A stretch of 64,000 nt of DNA from Bacillota bacterium (GTDB lineage: Bacteria > Bacillota > Clostridia > Christensenellales > SZUA-584): the NCBI GenBank assembly GCA_023408075.1, contig JAEYKW010000015.1:62001-126000 (forward strand), in the 5' to 3' direction. The stretch's first letter is position 1. Every line of letters starts with the position of its first letter. The notes beneath the pieces are model-generated. The model saw only the letters and a list, made by a program, of their open reading frames with translations. It searched no databases and was not told the DNA's origin. Below are positions 7,527 through 15,806 of this stretch, piece by piece. The translations under genes and the position numbers were made by a program.

Positions 7527-9269
7527 TTATTCGCAGGGTAACACAATGTCTATCTGGGTGCCGTTTTCCGGCGAGCTGTTTACCGTAAGCGTATAATTGT
7601 CTCCGTACCTGAGCCTGAGCCGTTCATTCACGTTATAAATGGCGTAGCCGCCCGACGATTCCTTATCGCGGCTTTCCACGCATTTAAACACTTCTTCAAT
7701 CCGCTCCTGCGTCATGCCATATCCCGTGTCGCTGATTTTGATATGGAGCTTGCCGTCTTCGCTGTGCGCCGTGAGTTCAACCTCACCGCCGTTTTCGCTT
7801 TTCTCAATGCCGTGCATTATCGCGTTCTCCACGAACGGCTGCAGCAGCAGCTTTGGCAGCTTCGCCTTTTTTACGTCCTGCGCGATGTTGATTTTAACCT
7901 TGAGCTTTCCGCCGAAGCGTTCCTTTTGGATATCCAGATAATGTGACAGGAACTCCGCCTCGGCGCTCAGCGTGGTCATGCTGCTGCCCCGGTTCAGGCT
8001 CAGCCGGAAAAGCCGCGACAGCGAATAGATCATCCGCGCGATTTTCTCATTGCCGTCCTCAAGCGCCTTCCAGTAAATTGAATCGAGCGTGTTATATAAA
8101 AAGTGCGGCTTGATTTGAGCCTGCAGTGCGGCCAGCTCGCTTTCGCGTTCGCGCAGGCGGCTCGCGTAATTCGTCTCGATGAGGTCCTTTATGCTTTGCA
8201 CCATTTTGTTGTACCGGCGGCCCACCTCGCCGATTTCATCCTTGGCTTCAAAGTTCACGCGCTGGGAAAAATCGCCCTTTTCAAAAGCCTTCATCGACAC
8301 GAGCAGCTCACCGAGGGGCCTCGTTATCTTTCTGGCCGCCATGGACGATATGGGATAAAGCAGCAGCAGCGAGCCCACGATAATAAAGGTGGGCACGAAC
8401 CCCAAAAAGCCATACCGCTCATCGAACCCCGATTCGGACATAAAGTAATAAACCGAAAGCTTATCTTCATCCTCGCTGCCGGTGCTCTTTATCAGCTTGT
8501 ATCCGGGCAGCATTTTGTCTTCCTGCCAGTCAGCATCGTTCAGCAGCGCTGTGGTGACGAGCGTTTCCCCGCTGTATACCACGGCGACACCATCCTGATC
8601 GGTCTTCAGCGAGCCTTCGAGGATATCCCTCACGTATTCGGCGCTGAGGCCGAACACCATATAGCCGATGGGCCTATTGTATGTGTAGTTGTAAATGACT
8701 CTGGCGAGCACAATCTTATCCGACTTGTTGCGTGTGAAAAGCGTTCGATCCGTACGCGGGACATACTGCCACACCGGCACGCCATGCGCTTCCAGAGCCT
8801 GCACATAAAGGGCTGTCTTTTTGAGCTTGTTGAAATCCTGCTCAAACACACCCGTGTCTGACGTCCGCGTAAACGGCGGCTGGCCCTTGTCAGAATAGAT
8901 GGCGAGTGAGTTGATCTGAGATTTCGACGCGATAATGTTGTTCAGAATATACGCGAGCGAGCTGTCCGAAAACCCGATTTTATAGACATCGCTGTCCGGG
9001 TTTTTGCTGTTGAGGATTTTATTGACGGTGTCGTTAATAAACAGATACGTGGATATCTCCTCAATATCGCGCTGAAGGTAATCGACGCTTTCCCGTATCT
9101 GCGAGGCCACGCTGGTGTACGCCTCGTTCACCTCGGTGTTCACGTTGGTGAGCATCAGGCCGTATATCGTGCCGCTCAATATCAGCAGGAAAGGAAGCAA
9201 CACCAGATACAGCATAATGACCAGCTTGTACTTCATCTCAAAGTCGCGCCATCTCCATTTGATTCTCAC
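7527..9269 (-). CDS. Sensor histidine kinase, YesM/LytS type
   Basis: 580-residue membrane sensor kinase. A first membrane segment (VIMLYLVLLPFLLILSGTIYG) lies near residues 15-35. An extracellular sensor domain runs to about 285, a second membrane segment (FVPTFIIVGSLLLLYPI) to about 310, then HAMP, a His_kinase domain with phosphoacceptor His389 in QIKPHFLYNT, and an HATPase domain with N-box PFVENAIMHG and G-box DTGYGM. The proposed start is GTG, with GAAGG eight bases upstream; an ATG 11 codons later (9236) and a TTG 18 codons earlier (9323) are alternatives. Partner of the response regulator immediately downstream. It probably senses the sugar or the loaded binding protein encoded upstream. 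It has its own promoter at 9450-9478. Confidence 0.9.
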   Translation of the reverse strand: MRIKWRWRDFEMKYKLVIMLYLVLLPFLLILSGTIYGLMLTNVNTEVNEAYTSVASQIRESVDYLQRDIEEISTYLFINDTVNKILNSKNPDSDVYKIGFSDSSLAYILNNIIASKSQINSLAIYSDKGQPPFTRTSDTGVFEQDFNKLKKTALYVQALEAHGVPVWQYVPRTDRTLFTRNKSDKIVLARVIYNYTYNRPIGYMVFGLSAEYVRDILEGSLKTDQDGVAVVYSGETLVTTALLNDADWQEDKMLPGYKLIKSTGSEDEDKLSVYYFMSESGFDERYGFLGFVPTFIIVGSLLLLYPISSMAARKITRPLGELLVSMKAFEKGDFSQRVNFEAKDEIGEVGRRYNKMVQSIKDLIETNYASRLRERESELAALQAQIKPHFLYNTLDSIYWKALEDGNEKIARMIYSLSRLFRLSLNRGSSMTTLSAEAEFLSHYLDIQKERFGGKLKVKINIAQDVKKAKLPKLLLQPFVENAIMHGIEKSENGGEVELTAHSEDGKLHIKISDTGYGMTQERIEEVFKCVESRDKESSGGYAIYNVNERLRLRYGDNYTLTVNSSPENGTQIDIVLPCE

Positions 9270-9330
9270 AGCAAAAACCTTCTTTACCGCGTATTTTCGG
9301 AGCAATTTATTCTCACAGATCAAACCGATG

Positions 9331-9354
9331 AAGGAGCCAAAAATTTGGCTCCTT
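9331..9354. repeat. Perfect inverted repeat in the kinase leader
   Basis: Two 11-base arms (AAGGAGCCAAA and its complement) separated by two bases form a perfect hairpin 60 bases upstream of the kinase start. No U-run follows on either strand, so it is not a standard terminator. One arm contains an AAGGAG sequence. It could be a regulator site, an RNA processing site or a leader structure. Confidence 0.5.
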
Positions 9355-9420
9355 GATAATTCGTTTCTTCAAGCGTACGGACGGTGGCTTTTCAGCTTTT
9401 ATGGCTCGCCGGTAAAGTGT

Positions 9421-9438
9421 TTGAGCATAAAAGCTCAA
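9421..9438. repeat. Short hairpin in the kinase leader
   Basis: TTGAGC and GCTCAA arms flank six bases. It lies just downstream of the -10 element of the internal promoter at 9450-9478, at or near the predicted 5' end of the kinase transcript. Confidence 0.4.
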
Positions 9439-9449
9439 TTTAACGGCTT

Positions 9450-9478
9450 ATTATACCACACTCCTTTTTGACTGTCAG
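9450..9478 (-). promoter_or_regulatory. Internal promoter for kinase-regulator-GH30
   Basis: On the minus strand CTGACA (9478-9473) and a perfect TATAAT (9455-9450) are separated by 17 bases. The -35 element overlaps the stop codon of the upstream permease gene. It would let the two-component system and GH30 be made at a basal level without the transporter genes. Confidence 0.7.
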
Positions 9479-10326
9479 CCTTTCACGGCGCCGATCATCA
9501 CCCCCTTCGTGATCTGCTTGTTCAAAATGATGAACACGATCAGCGACGGCAGTGCTGTGAGCGTCATCACCGCGAACTGCGCGGCCACATCCGACGCGTA
9601 CTGCCCCGCAAAATTGGTCACGGCGAACGGCAGCGTTTTCCACGTATCCGAGCTTAAATACGTCATCGCCATGATGAATTCATTCCACGTGTTCAGAAAC
9701 GTGAGTATGGCAACCGTCACAAGCGCCGGTTTCACGACGGGCAGCACAATCCTGAATATGATGGTGTATATGCCGCACCCGTCAATCACCGCCGCCTCTT
9801 CGAGCTCCCGAGGCACTGTCTCAATGAACCCGGACATGATGAATATGGCCTGAGGCAGCGAAAAAGCCACATAGGGAATCAGCAGCCCCGGCAGCTTATC
9901 GAGTAGGTCCAGCTTGTCGTAGATGATGAAATTGGGCAGCAGTGTCGCGTGAATCGGTATCATCATGCCGAGCATCAGTATACTTAAGACCGTTCCGCTC
10001 AGCTTCCATTTCATGCGGATGCATGCGTACGACACCATCAGCGATATCACAATCGTCGCGATCACCGTGATGGTGTTGATGATGATGCTGTTGAGCATGT
10101 AATGCAGTATGTTTCCCTGCTCAAACGCCTTCACATAGTTGCTCCACTGGGGAGGGTCCGGCCACACCAGCATCTGGTTGCCGAACAGGTCACCGCTTTT
10201 CGCGAGCGAAAAATCGAACATCCATATCAAGGGGAATATTTCTCCGAGAGCCACCACCAGCATGAACGCAATCAATATCGTCCGCTTCGCTCTGGCAGAG
10301 CCATGGTTGATGCCTGCAAAATTCAT
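9475..10326 (-). CDS. Carbohydrate ABC transporter permease (MalG type)
   Basis: 283-residue inner membrane permease of the CUT1 sugar import family, with six predicted transmembrane segments. The EAA loop that docks the ATPase is present at EELEEAAVIDGCGIYTI. It pairs with the MalF-type permease upstream. An ATG one base into the upstream stop codon (TGATG) has AAGGAGG seven bases before it, so I prefer it to the GTG one codon earlier. No ATPase gene is in this operon; the MsmK-type ATPase at 37570-38691 is the nearest candidate. Specificity would be set by the binding protein at 12741; by the neighbouring GH30, a beta-linked oligosaccharide is plausible. Confidence 0.93.
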   Translation of the reverse strand: MNFAGINHGSARAKRTILIAFMLVVALGEIFPLIWMFDFSLAKSGDLFGNQMLVWPDPPQWSNYVKAFEQGNILHYMLNSIIINTITVIATIVISLMVSYACIRMKWKLSGTVLSILMLGMMIPIHATLLPNFIIYDKLDLLDKLPGLLIPYVAFSLPQAIFIMSGFIETVPRELEEAAVIDGCGIYTIIFRIVLPVVKPALVTVAILTFLNTWNEFIMAMTYLSSDTWKTLPFAVTNFAGQYASDVAAQFAVMTLTALPSLIVFIILNKQITKGVMIGAVKG

Positions 10327-11288
10327 CACGCAGCCTCCTTCACGGCATTCGGTCTGGCAAAACGGTTTTTCTTCGCGCGCTTATCAAGCCGCTTGAGCAT
10401 TCTCTTCTCCTTGTCTCTGTCCTTAAACAGGAAACCAAGCAGCAGCGTCGCAAGCAAGCATACCAGCACAAACAGCACGGAGATCGCATTGCCGTAGCCG
10501 TATTCATAGGAGCTAAACGCTTTGATATACAGGTAGTTCGCCAAAAACTGCGTTGAGTTGCCCGGGCCGCCGTTTGTCATCAGATAAACGGTTTCCATCT
10601 GCTTGAGCGCAGAAATCACGGCCAGCGTGACGTTGACGCGAATCACGGGCTTCATCTGTGGCAGTGTGATTTTGAAGAAAGCCTGACTCCCGCTCGCGCC
10701 GTCGATGGCCGCCGCTTCATAAAGCTGCGGGTCAATGCCCTTGATGCCCGCGTAGTAGATGAGCAGCCCCCATCCAAAGCCGTGCCATATGAGCACCATC
10801 AGCACCGAATACAGCGCGATGCCCGGATCGCCGAGCCATTGCTGAGCGATGGAATCGAGCCCGACCGCGTGCAGGAACGTATTGATCATGCCGTAATTCG
10901 GGTTCAGTATGAACACCCACATGGCGGCGATGACCGTAACGGCAATCACGTTCGGGATGAAGTATGCCGCGCGGAAAAAGCTTTCCCATTTGCCCGTCAC
11001 CTTATCGAGCAGCACCGCAAACAGCATGCAGATAGGATGCTGAATGAATACGAAACCAACAGCCAAAAGGCCCGCGTGCAGCAGCGACTGCCAGAATATA
11101 TCATCTTCGAACAGTATGGTTTTAAAATTCTCGAGGCCGACGAAGTGAGCTTCGCCCATGCCCATATAATCCGTCATGCCGTAATAAACGCTTAAGATGA
11201 TGGGCATCAGTATCGCAAAGCAGAACAGCAGCACTGCCGGAATCACAAGCGAGAATATCACCCGTTTGTTGGAGAAAAGCGCGTTCAT
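10326..11288 (-). CDS. Carbohydrate ABC transporter permease (MalF type)
   Basis: 320-residue permease of the CUT1 family with a first membrane segment near residues 10-30 (LVIPAVLLFCFAILMPIIL) and an EAA loop at PQLYEAAAIDGASGSQAFF. The C-terminus ends in a basic cytoplasmic tail (KDRDKEKRMLKRLDKRAKKN), longer than usual. AAGGAG seven bases upstream supports the ATG. It follows the binding-protein gene after a strong intercistronic hairpin and overlaps the MalG-type gene by one base. It forms the translocation channel together with that partner. Confidence 0.93.
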   Translation of the reverse strand: MNALFSNKRVIFSLVIPAVLLFCFAILMPIILSVYYGMTDYMGMGEAHFVGLENFKTILFEDDIFWQSLLHAGLLAVGFVFIQHPICMLFAVLLDKVTGKWESFFRAAYFIPNVIAVTVIAAMWVFILNPNYGMINTFLHAVGLDSIAQQWLGDPGIALYSVLMVLIWHGFGWGLLIYYAGIKGIDPQLYEAAAIDGASGSQAFFKITLPQMKPVIRVNVTLAVISALKQMETVYLMTNGGPGNSTQFLANYLYIKAFSSYEYGYGNAISVLFVLVCLLATLLLGFLFKDRDKEKRMLKRLDKRAKKNRFARPNAVKEAA

Positions 11289-11310
11289 GTTTTGGCTCCT
11301 TTAAAGAGAA

Positions 11311-11337
11311 CGGATTGCAGAGAGGCTCTGCAATCCG
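11311..11337 (-). terminator. Intercistronic hairpin after the binding-protein gene
   Basis: Twelve-base perfect arms CGGATTGCAGAG/CTCTGCAATCCG with a three-base loop lie between the binding-protein stop (11362) and the permease start (11288). There is only a weak U-run, so it more likely stabilises the upstream message or attenuates transcription, giving more binding protein than permease. Confidence 0.6.
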
Positions 11338-11361
11338 CATCATCTTCATTTTGTGAGATTG

Positions 11362-12741
11362 TTATTGTTCGTCTTTTGTCGCCAGTGCAGCTTCCTGCAG
11401 CGCTGTGATAAATCCTTGCGCGTCGAGCATCCCCGCCGCAAACTGCTGAGAAATGTTTTCAGACTGTTCCTTGAACGAGGCTGTGCCGCAGTCGTTCATC
11501 GGGGTTCCGCTCAGACTGGTGGATGTATCGAGATAGTCGATGAGCGTTGTCTGAATTTCATTTTCTTCGCCCGTCATGTACTCTTTAAAGTTCTGAGCCG
11601 GGAAGCAGATGCTAAGCTGATAGGCGTTCTTGGCCCAGTTTTCGGGTTCGTACATGTAGTTTAAGAGCTTGACGACTTCGTCTTTAATCTTCGTGCCGGC
11701 CGCAATTGCATGGCCGCCGCCGTTCCAGGCCGGAATGTTCGTGATTTTACCGGTAGCGCCTGTGGGCGAGGGCAGCTCGAACACGCCGAGGTTGCTTCTG
11801 AAATCGGCATCGTAGCTCTCGTTGTTGACAAGGCTCATTTCCCACGATCCCATGTAATACGTTGCGGTGAGGCCCTGAGCAAACACGTTGCGCGCTTCGT
11901 CATAGCCGGCAGCCGTGAACGAATCCTGGAAAAACTTCGTATCGATCAGTTCCTGCATTTTCTGTGCGGCCTCAAGCAGCTTCGCATCAGAGAAATCGCC
12001 GCTCTGAATCGCTTTGGAAATCAAGGCATTGTCGCCCGTGTACTTATTAACGATATCCGTAAACATGATGGCGATCGGCCACATGTCTTTGCCTGTCATC
12101 GAGCAGGCAGCGATGTCGGAGCCTTTAAGCTTGTCGGGGATGGCAAGCAGGTCTTCCCATGTTTGAGGCACAGAAATGCCATACTCTTCGAAGATCGCCT
12201 TGTTATAGTAGAACACCATCATGTCCGTGTTGCGCGGCAGACCGTAGAGCTTTCCGTCCTTGGAGAAGCCGTTCAAAGAACCGTCAAAGAAGTTGTAATC
12301 CGCATAATCCTCGGGGTTCAGTTCGAGCAGGTATCCGCTGTTGATCACCGGGTCGATGAAAGCGGGCTGGCCCCAAACCGAAACAAGATCCGGCAGGCTG
12401 TCCGAAGCGGTGTACGCTTTGAACTTCTGCTTGTAGGGCTCGTCCTGAAGAGCTTCGACTTCGATTGTGACATTCGGGTTGTCCGTCACATACTGGTCAA
12501 ACAGCATCTGCTCCAGTTTGCCCTGTCCGTTTTCCCTGTCAGGCAGGTTGGTGAACACCTTGATGGTGACCGGCTCAGCCGCCGCTTCCGAAGGGCTTTC
12601 GGGGGCTTCAGCAGGTGCAGATTCAGACACCTGAGCCGAAGGCTCTTGCGATGCCGGTGCTGAGGGTGCGCAGCCAAACATAGAAAAAACCATCACCAGA
12701 GCCAATGCCAATGTCATGACCTTGAGACACTTCCTGAACAT
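11362..12741 (-). CDS. Extracellular sugar-binding lipoprotein (SBP family 1)
   Basis: 459-residue solute-binding lipoprotein of the CUT1 importer. The signal sequence ends in the lipobox MFGC (Cys near residue 28), followed by a Pro/Ala/Ser/Glu-rich tether to about residue 60. Typical type-2 binding fold marks are IEVEALQDEPYKQKFKAY, DLVSVWGQPAFIDP, MMVFYYNKAIFEEYGI and TATYYMGSWEMSL. AAGGAGGAAC precedes the ATG. First gene of the operon with two permeases, kinase, regulator and GH30. A TATACT element at 12833-12828 on the minus strand could be its -10; its -35 is poor, as expected for a promoter activated by the AraC-type regulator. Confidence 0.93.
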   Translation of the reverse strand: MFRKCLKVMTLALALVMVFSMFGCAPSAPASQEPSAQVSESAPAEAPESPSEAAAEPVTIKVFTNLPDRENGQGKLEQMLFDQYVTDNPNVTIEVEALQDEPYKQKFKAYTASDSLPDLVSVWGQPAFIDPVINSGYLLELNPEDYADYNFFDGSLNGFSKDGKLYGLPRNTDMMVFYYNKAIFEEYGISVPQTWEDLLAIPDKLKGSDIAACSMTGKDMWPIAIMFTDIVNKYTGDNALISKAIQSGDFSDAKLLEAAQKMQELIDTKFFQDSFTAAGYDEARNVFAQGLTATYYMGSWEMSLVNNESYDADFRSNLGVFELPSPTGATGKITNIPAWNGGGHAIAAGTKIKDEVVKLLNYMYEPENWAKNAYQLSICFPAQNFKEYMTGEENEIQTTLIDYLDTSTSLSGTPMNDCGTASFKEQSENISQQFAAGMLDAQGFITALQEAALATKDEQ

Positions 12742-13028
12742 TCCATGTTCCTCCTTATTATTTTGGTTTCAGCAATTAAAATTGAGTGGTGAATTTACCC
12801 TACGAGACTATCAATAAACAAAATGAAAGTATAGGTAACAAAAATACAAAAAGTTGCACAGAAATTGAATATTACAGCACACGGCAGCCGGCATGACAAC
12901 AACCCCCCGGTTACGACAAATAACGATACGCCGTCTGCTTGCACACTGTATGTGGCACAGCGCGCCGCCTTACTTTTTAATCCCATATAGACTTGATTAA
13001 AATCCCGGTAAACGCAGCGTATTGAGAG

Positions 13029-13254
13029 AAAAAAGGTGCGCCGCAGCGCACCAGAAGCAAGGTATTACCAATAGGGTTTTTACAAGCTGCTCCGGTCTCC
13101 GTCCCATACCGACGGATGCCGGAACAGACTTCGTCTGTGAGTAAAACGCGGGCCGGAGGAAAGGCCTCGCGCGGATTAAGCAAGCAGATTCGTCTCGTCT
13201 TCTTTCGAGACAGGTATATAGAGATCAACTCATAATTGATTAATAAAAGTATAC
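13029..13254 (-). ncRNA. Candidate stand-alone structured RNA with its own terminator
   Basis: On the minus strand a TATACT box (13254-13249) is followed by about 210 bases that fold into five clear local hairpins: GTCTCG/CGAGAC (13192-13211), CGCG-GGCC arms (13147-13171), ACAGAC/GTCTGT (13124-13138), a nested CCGG and CCGTC/GACGG stem (13092-13122), and a GGTGCGC/GCGCACC stem (13035-13052) followed by six Us, a classic terminator. No convincing protein is encoded. I do not recognise the family: it is not a tRNA, and I could not match 6S, SRP, RNase P or tmRNA core motifs. It might instead be the 3' end of the corrinoid-activator transcript. The -35 region is weak. Confidence 0.45.
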
Positions 13255-13379
13255 ACAAGCGAAAAATGAATGAATACGTGAAAAACTTATAAAAAGGAGG
13301 ACAATTTTTAAATTTTGAGACAATTGCATTTTGGCAGAAAAGGGCGGAGGTCTGGTGCTCCAATTTTCTATAAAGTTTT

Positions 13380-13500
13380 ATGTCATTGCTTTGAAAAGCA
13401 GCTCATTTCATCCCGAGGAGAGAATCAAATAAGAAGTGGATGAGATATTGATAGATTCTTCACCCGCGTTGCGGGTTTAGAATGACCACGGATATGAAAG
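13380..13500. repeat. Diverged intergenic repeat element (copy C)
   Basis: The stretch opens with a TCATCCCGAGGAGAGAATC-type motif and closes with AGATTCTTC ... TAGAATGAC. This is the same outside-in layout as the two longer elements near 37240 and 54000: an end reading GTCAT with GAGGAG, and an opposite end reading AATGAC. It is shorter and more diverged than they are. Similar spacer repeats are common in Clostridia genomes, as far as I recall. No gene is present. Confidence 0.4.
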
Positions 13501-13553
13501 TTTCCGTTTATTGTGACGCAAATGACGCATAGCGATCCTGACAGTTCAAACCG

Positions 13554-14954
13554 CTATTCTTCCTGCCCAAACAGCATGCAGTCCACATACTTCTCCATAA
13601 AATACGGGTTCCCGTCGAGGTTCACATGCCGCCCCATATTCCTGATCGCCTGACATTTTTCCAGTTTGCTGAGCAGCGTCATTACCGCACCGGCTCCCGC
13701 CGCATTCCCGATCGGACAGATTCTGTCCGACAGCTCGTGCGGCAGCAAACCGATCGCCACGGCGTTTTCGGGCACCATGTAGTTGCCGAAGCCTCCGGCG
13801 AGATAGAGCCGCTTGACACTGTCCAGCGCCGTCCCGGCGTGATGCAGCAGCGACAGTATGCCCGCCGCAATTGCGGCTTTGGCCGTCTGCAGCTCCCGAA
13901 TATCCTTCTGCGTAATCACAATGCCCTCGGCAATTTTGAGCGCAGGCATGCCGTTTTGCTCAGTCAGATATCTTCGCAGCGGTTCCGCGACGTCGTCCTC
14001 ATCGGAAATGCGCCCCGTTTCATCCACCAAACCGGCCTTCAGCGCGAGCGCGAGGGCGTCCACCGCACCCGAACCGCAAATCCCCTGGGGCGGGGCGTCG
14101 CCGATCGTTGTGAAAGTGATTTCCCCCTGCATCACGTCGATGCTGTTGATTGCGCCCCTGACGCTCGCCATGCCGCAGCTCAGCTGTGCCCCTTCAAAAG
14201 CGGGCCCTGCCGCCGTGGATGTCACCAGCAGCATGCCGCTGCTGCCAAGCGCCACCTCGCCGTTGGTGCCGATATCGAGCAGCAGCGTTAAGTCTTCGCT
14301 CTCACACATACCCGAAGCGAGTATCGCCGTCGTGATATCGCCGCCCACAAAGGCCGAGATGCAGTCTGTGAGATAGACCTCGGCTTCGCTGACGATAAGC
14401 CCCAGCTCGACGGCTTTGCGGCTGTACCCGAAAGTCGAAGCGGGCTCAAACGGTGCCGCCCCCATTGAAACGGGCGAGAGCCCTTCGAACAGATGCAGCA
14501 TCGTGGTATTGCCCGTCACGACCACGCGGCTGATGTCGTCAGCTTTAAGCTTTGCCTGCGAGACAACCTCAGCCATGAGGCTGTTGAGTTCGCTGATAAT
14601 CGCTTCGTGCAGGTCTTTAAGGCCGCCGTCAATATCCATGCAGTATTTGATGCGTGAGATCACGTCGGTTCCGAGCGTCACCTGCGCGTTGATGCGGCTC
14701 GTCACAGCCAGCAGAGAACAGGCCGCAAGGTCGTACAGATAGGCGACGACCGTCGTGGTGCCGATATCCACCGCGATGCCGTAGCCCGTTCTGTCACTCT
14801 TTATGTTTTGTATATGGCAGCTCGTCAGAATCTGCATGTCCGCCTTGATCTGGGCGGCCTGCCTTTTGCGCTGCTCATGCTTGATGCACGTCTTATACGG
14901 GCATTTGCCGAACAAACAGGCCCCCGTGCAAACCGGCTGATGATCGCTGCTCAC
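13554..14954 (-). CDS. ASKHA-fold reductive activator of corrinoid proteins
   Basis: 466-residue ATP-dependent reactivator that would return accidentally oxidised Co(II) corrinoid protein to Co(I). The ASKHA ATPase core begins at about residue 57 (GYGIAVDIGTTTVVAYL), with LLLDIGTNGEVALG and LAGGFGNYM further on, as in the DUF4445/RACE family. Usual RACE proteins carry an N-terminal [2Fe-2S] ferredoxin domain and exceed 600 residues. Here that domain is absent and replaced by a short head with Cys9, Cys13, Cys18 and Cys23, which could hold an iron-sulfur cluster. The start is GTG with GGAGG seven bases upstream, overlapping the stop of the DUF1638 gene by four bases. Close relatives are usually next to corrinoid methyltransferases, as here. 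Confidence 0.88.
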   Translation of the reverse strand: MSSDHQPVCTGACLFGKCPYKTCIKHEQRKRQAAQIKADMQILTSCHIQNIKSDRTGYGIAVDIGTTTVVAYLYDLAACSLLAVTSRINAQVTLGTDVISRIKYCMDIDGGLKDLHEAIISELNSLMAEVVSQAKLKADDISRVVVTGNTTMLHLFEGLSPVSMGAAPFEPASTFGYSRKAVELGLIVSEAEVYLTDCISAFVGGDITTAILASGMCESEDLTLLLDIGTNGEVALGSSGMLLVTSTAAGPAFEGAQLSCGMASVRGAINSIDVMQGEITFTTIGDAPPQGICGSGAVDALALALKAGLVDETGRISDEDDVAEPLRRYLTEQNGMPALKIAEGIVITQKDIRELQTAKAAIAAGILSLLHHAGTALDSVKRLYLAGGFGNYMVPENAVAIGLLPHELSDRICPIGNAAGAGAVMTLLSKLEKCQAIRNMGRHVNLDGNPYFMEKYVDCMLFGQEE

Positions 14955-15703
14955 TTTTCTTCCTCCGCGTCGATAAGCTTCCCCGAGTAATCGGGCGTGA
15001 TCTTTTGGCCTGCGGGCACCACCAAAAAGCGCTCCGCGCCCCAGTTTCCTTCGAAAAGATCGCTTAAAAATGTGCTGTTTCCGTTTACCAAATCAAACTC
15101 CCAGCCGAAGTGCGCCGCGGCCCTCTTTGTGTATTCAATATAGCTCGGGAATGTGAGCTCTGCCCACTGCACATAAGCGCCGCGTGAGTAGTTTTTGGTC
15201 GCATGCTCCGTTTCCATGATATACTGCGCGTTTTCCTCGCCGTACTTTTCGGTGTATTCTCTGAGCAGCGCTTCGTCGTTCTCTTCAGACGGCGTATAGC
15301 CGCTCTCAATCCACGACGCGTTGTACCAATACGTGCCGCCGTGTTTGTCAAAGTACTCCCGGTATTTTTGGTAGGAGCCGAGGAACAGCGCAATGCAGTC
15401 GTCGCAGCGTGGCACCACGATCTTGTAATTTTTTGAGCCGAGCCCGATAATCGCGTTGGAACAAAGCCCGTACCCCAAAATAATCGCGTCGAAATCCTTA
15501 CCGAAGCGCGGCTTGCACGAATGCAGGTCCACTCCCTCATCAATCAAGTCGATCTCCTTTTGCAGCGATTCTTTAAGAAGGCCGGGCGTATCGTGAAGGC
15601 CCTGCTGCATGTATGTGGCGTCAATATAGTTGGCCGTTTTGAAGGACAAACACGAGCACTCGCGGTACAGCGCCTTGCATGCGAGCAGCTTTAAACGAAG
15701 CAT
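14951..15703 (-). CDS. DUF1638 family protein
   Basis: 250-residue soluble protein of the DUF1638 family, which recurs beside corrinoid methyltransferase genes but whose biochemical role is not known to me. Visible features include an N-terminal LLACKALYRECSCLS, a central LGYGLCSNAIIGL and VVPRCDDCIALFLGS, with several conserved cysteines that could bind metal or a cofactor. GGGGTGA lies upstream of the ATG. It overlaps the activator gene by four bases and follows the corrinoid protein gene after a strong terminator-like hairpin, so it probably acts in maturation or reactivation of the corrinoid protein. Confidence 0.82.
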   Translation of the reverse strand: MLRLKLLACKALYRECSCLSFKTANYIDATYMQQGLHDTPGLLKESLQKEIDLIDEGVDLHSCKPRFGKDFDAIILGYGLCSNAIIGLGSKNYKIVVPRCDDCIALFLGSYQKYREYFDKHGGTYWYNASWIESGYTPSEENDEALLREYTEKYGEENAQYIMETEHATKNYSRGAYVQWAELTFPSYIEYTKRAAAHFGWEFDLVNGNSTFLSDLFEGNWGAERFLVVPAGQKITPDYSGKLIDAEEEK

Positions 15704-15755
15704 ACCGTCACCCCGATATTATCTTACATGATATCAAATATAAAAACGACTCTTT

Positions 15756-15792
15756 ATAAAAAATCATCATGCGCATAAAGCGCATGATGATT
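15756..15792 (-). terminator. Strong hairpin between corrinoid protein and DUF1638 genes
   Basis: Thirteen-base perfect arms (AATCATCATGCGC and its complement at 15762-15774 and 15780-15792) around a five-base loop are followed on the minus strand by TTTTTTAT. This is a good Rho-independent terminator. Partial read-through would make the corrinoid protein in excess over its activator, which is the stoichiometry expected of a substrate protein and a catalytic reactivator. Confidence 0.8.
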
Positions 15793-15806
15793 GTGCTGAC
15801 ACATAA

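Noticed and set aside
12977..13363. Minus-strand frame of 128 codons
   Set aside because: No ribosome binding site, no recognisable domain, and it lies over hairpins that look like a structured RNA and terminator.
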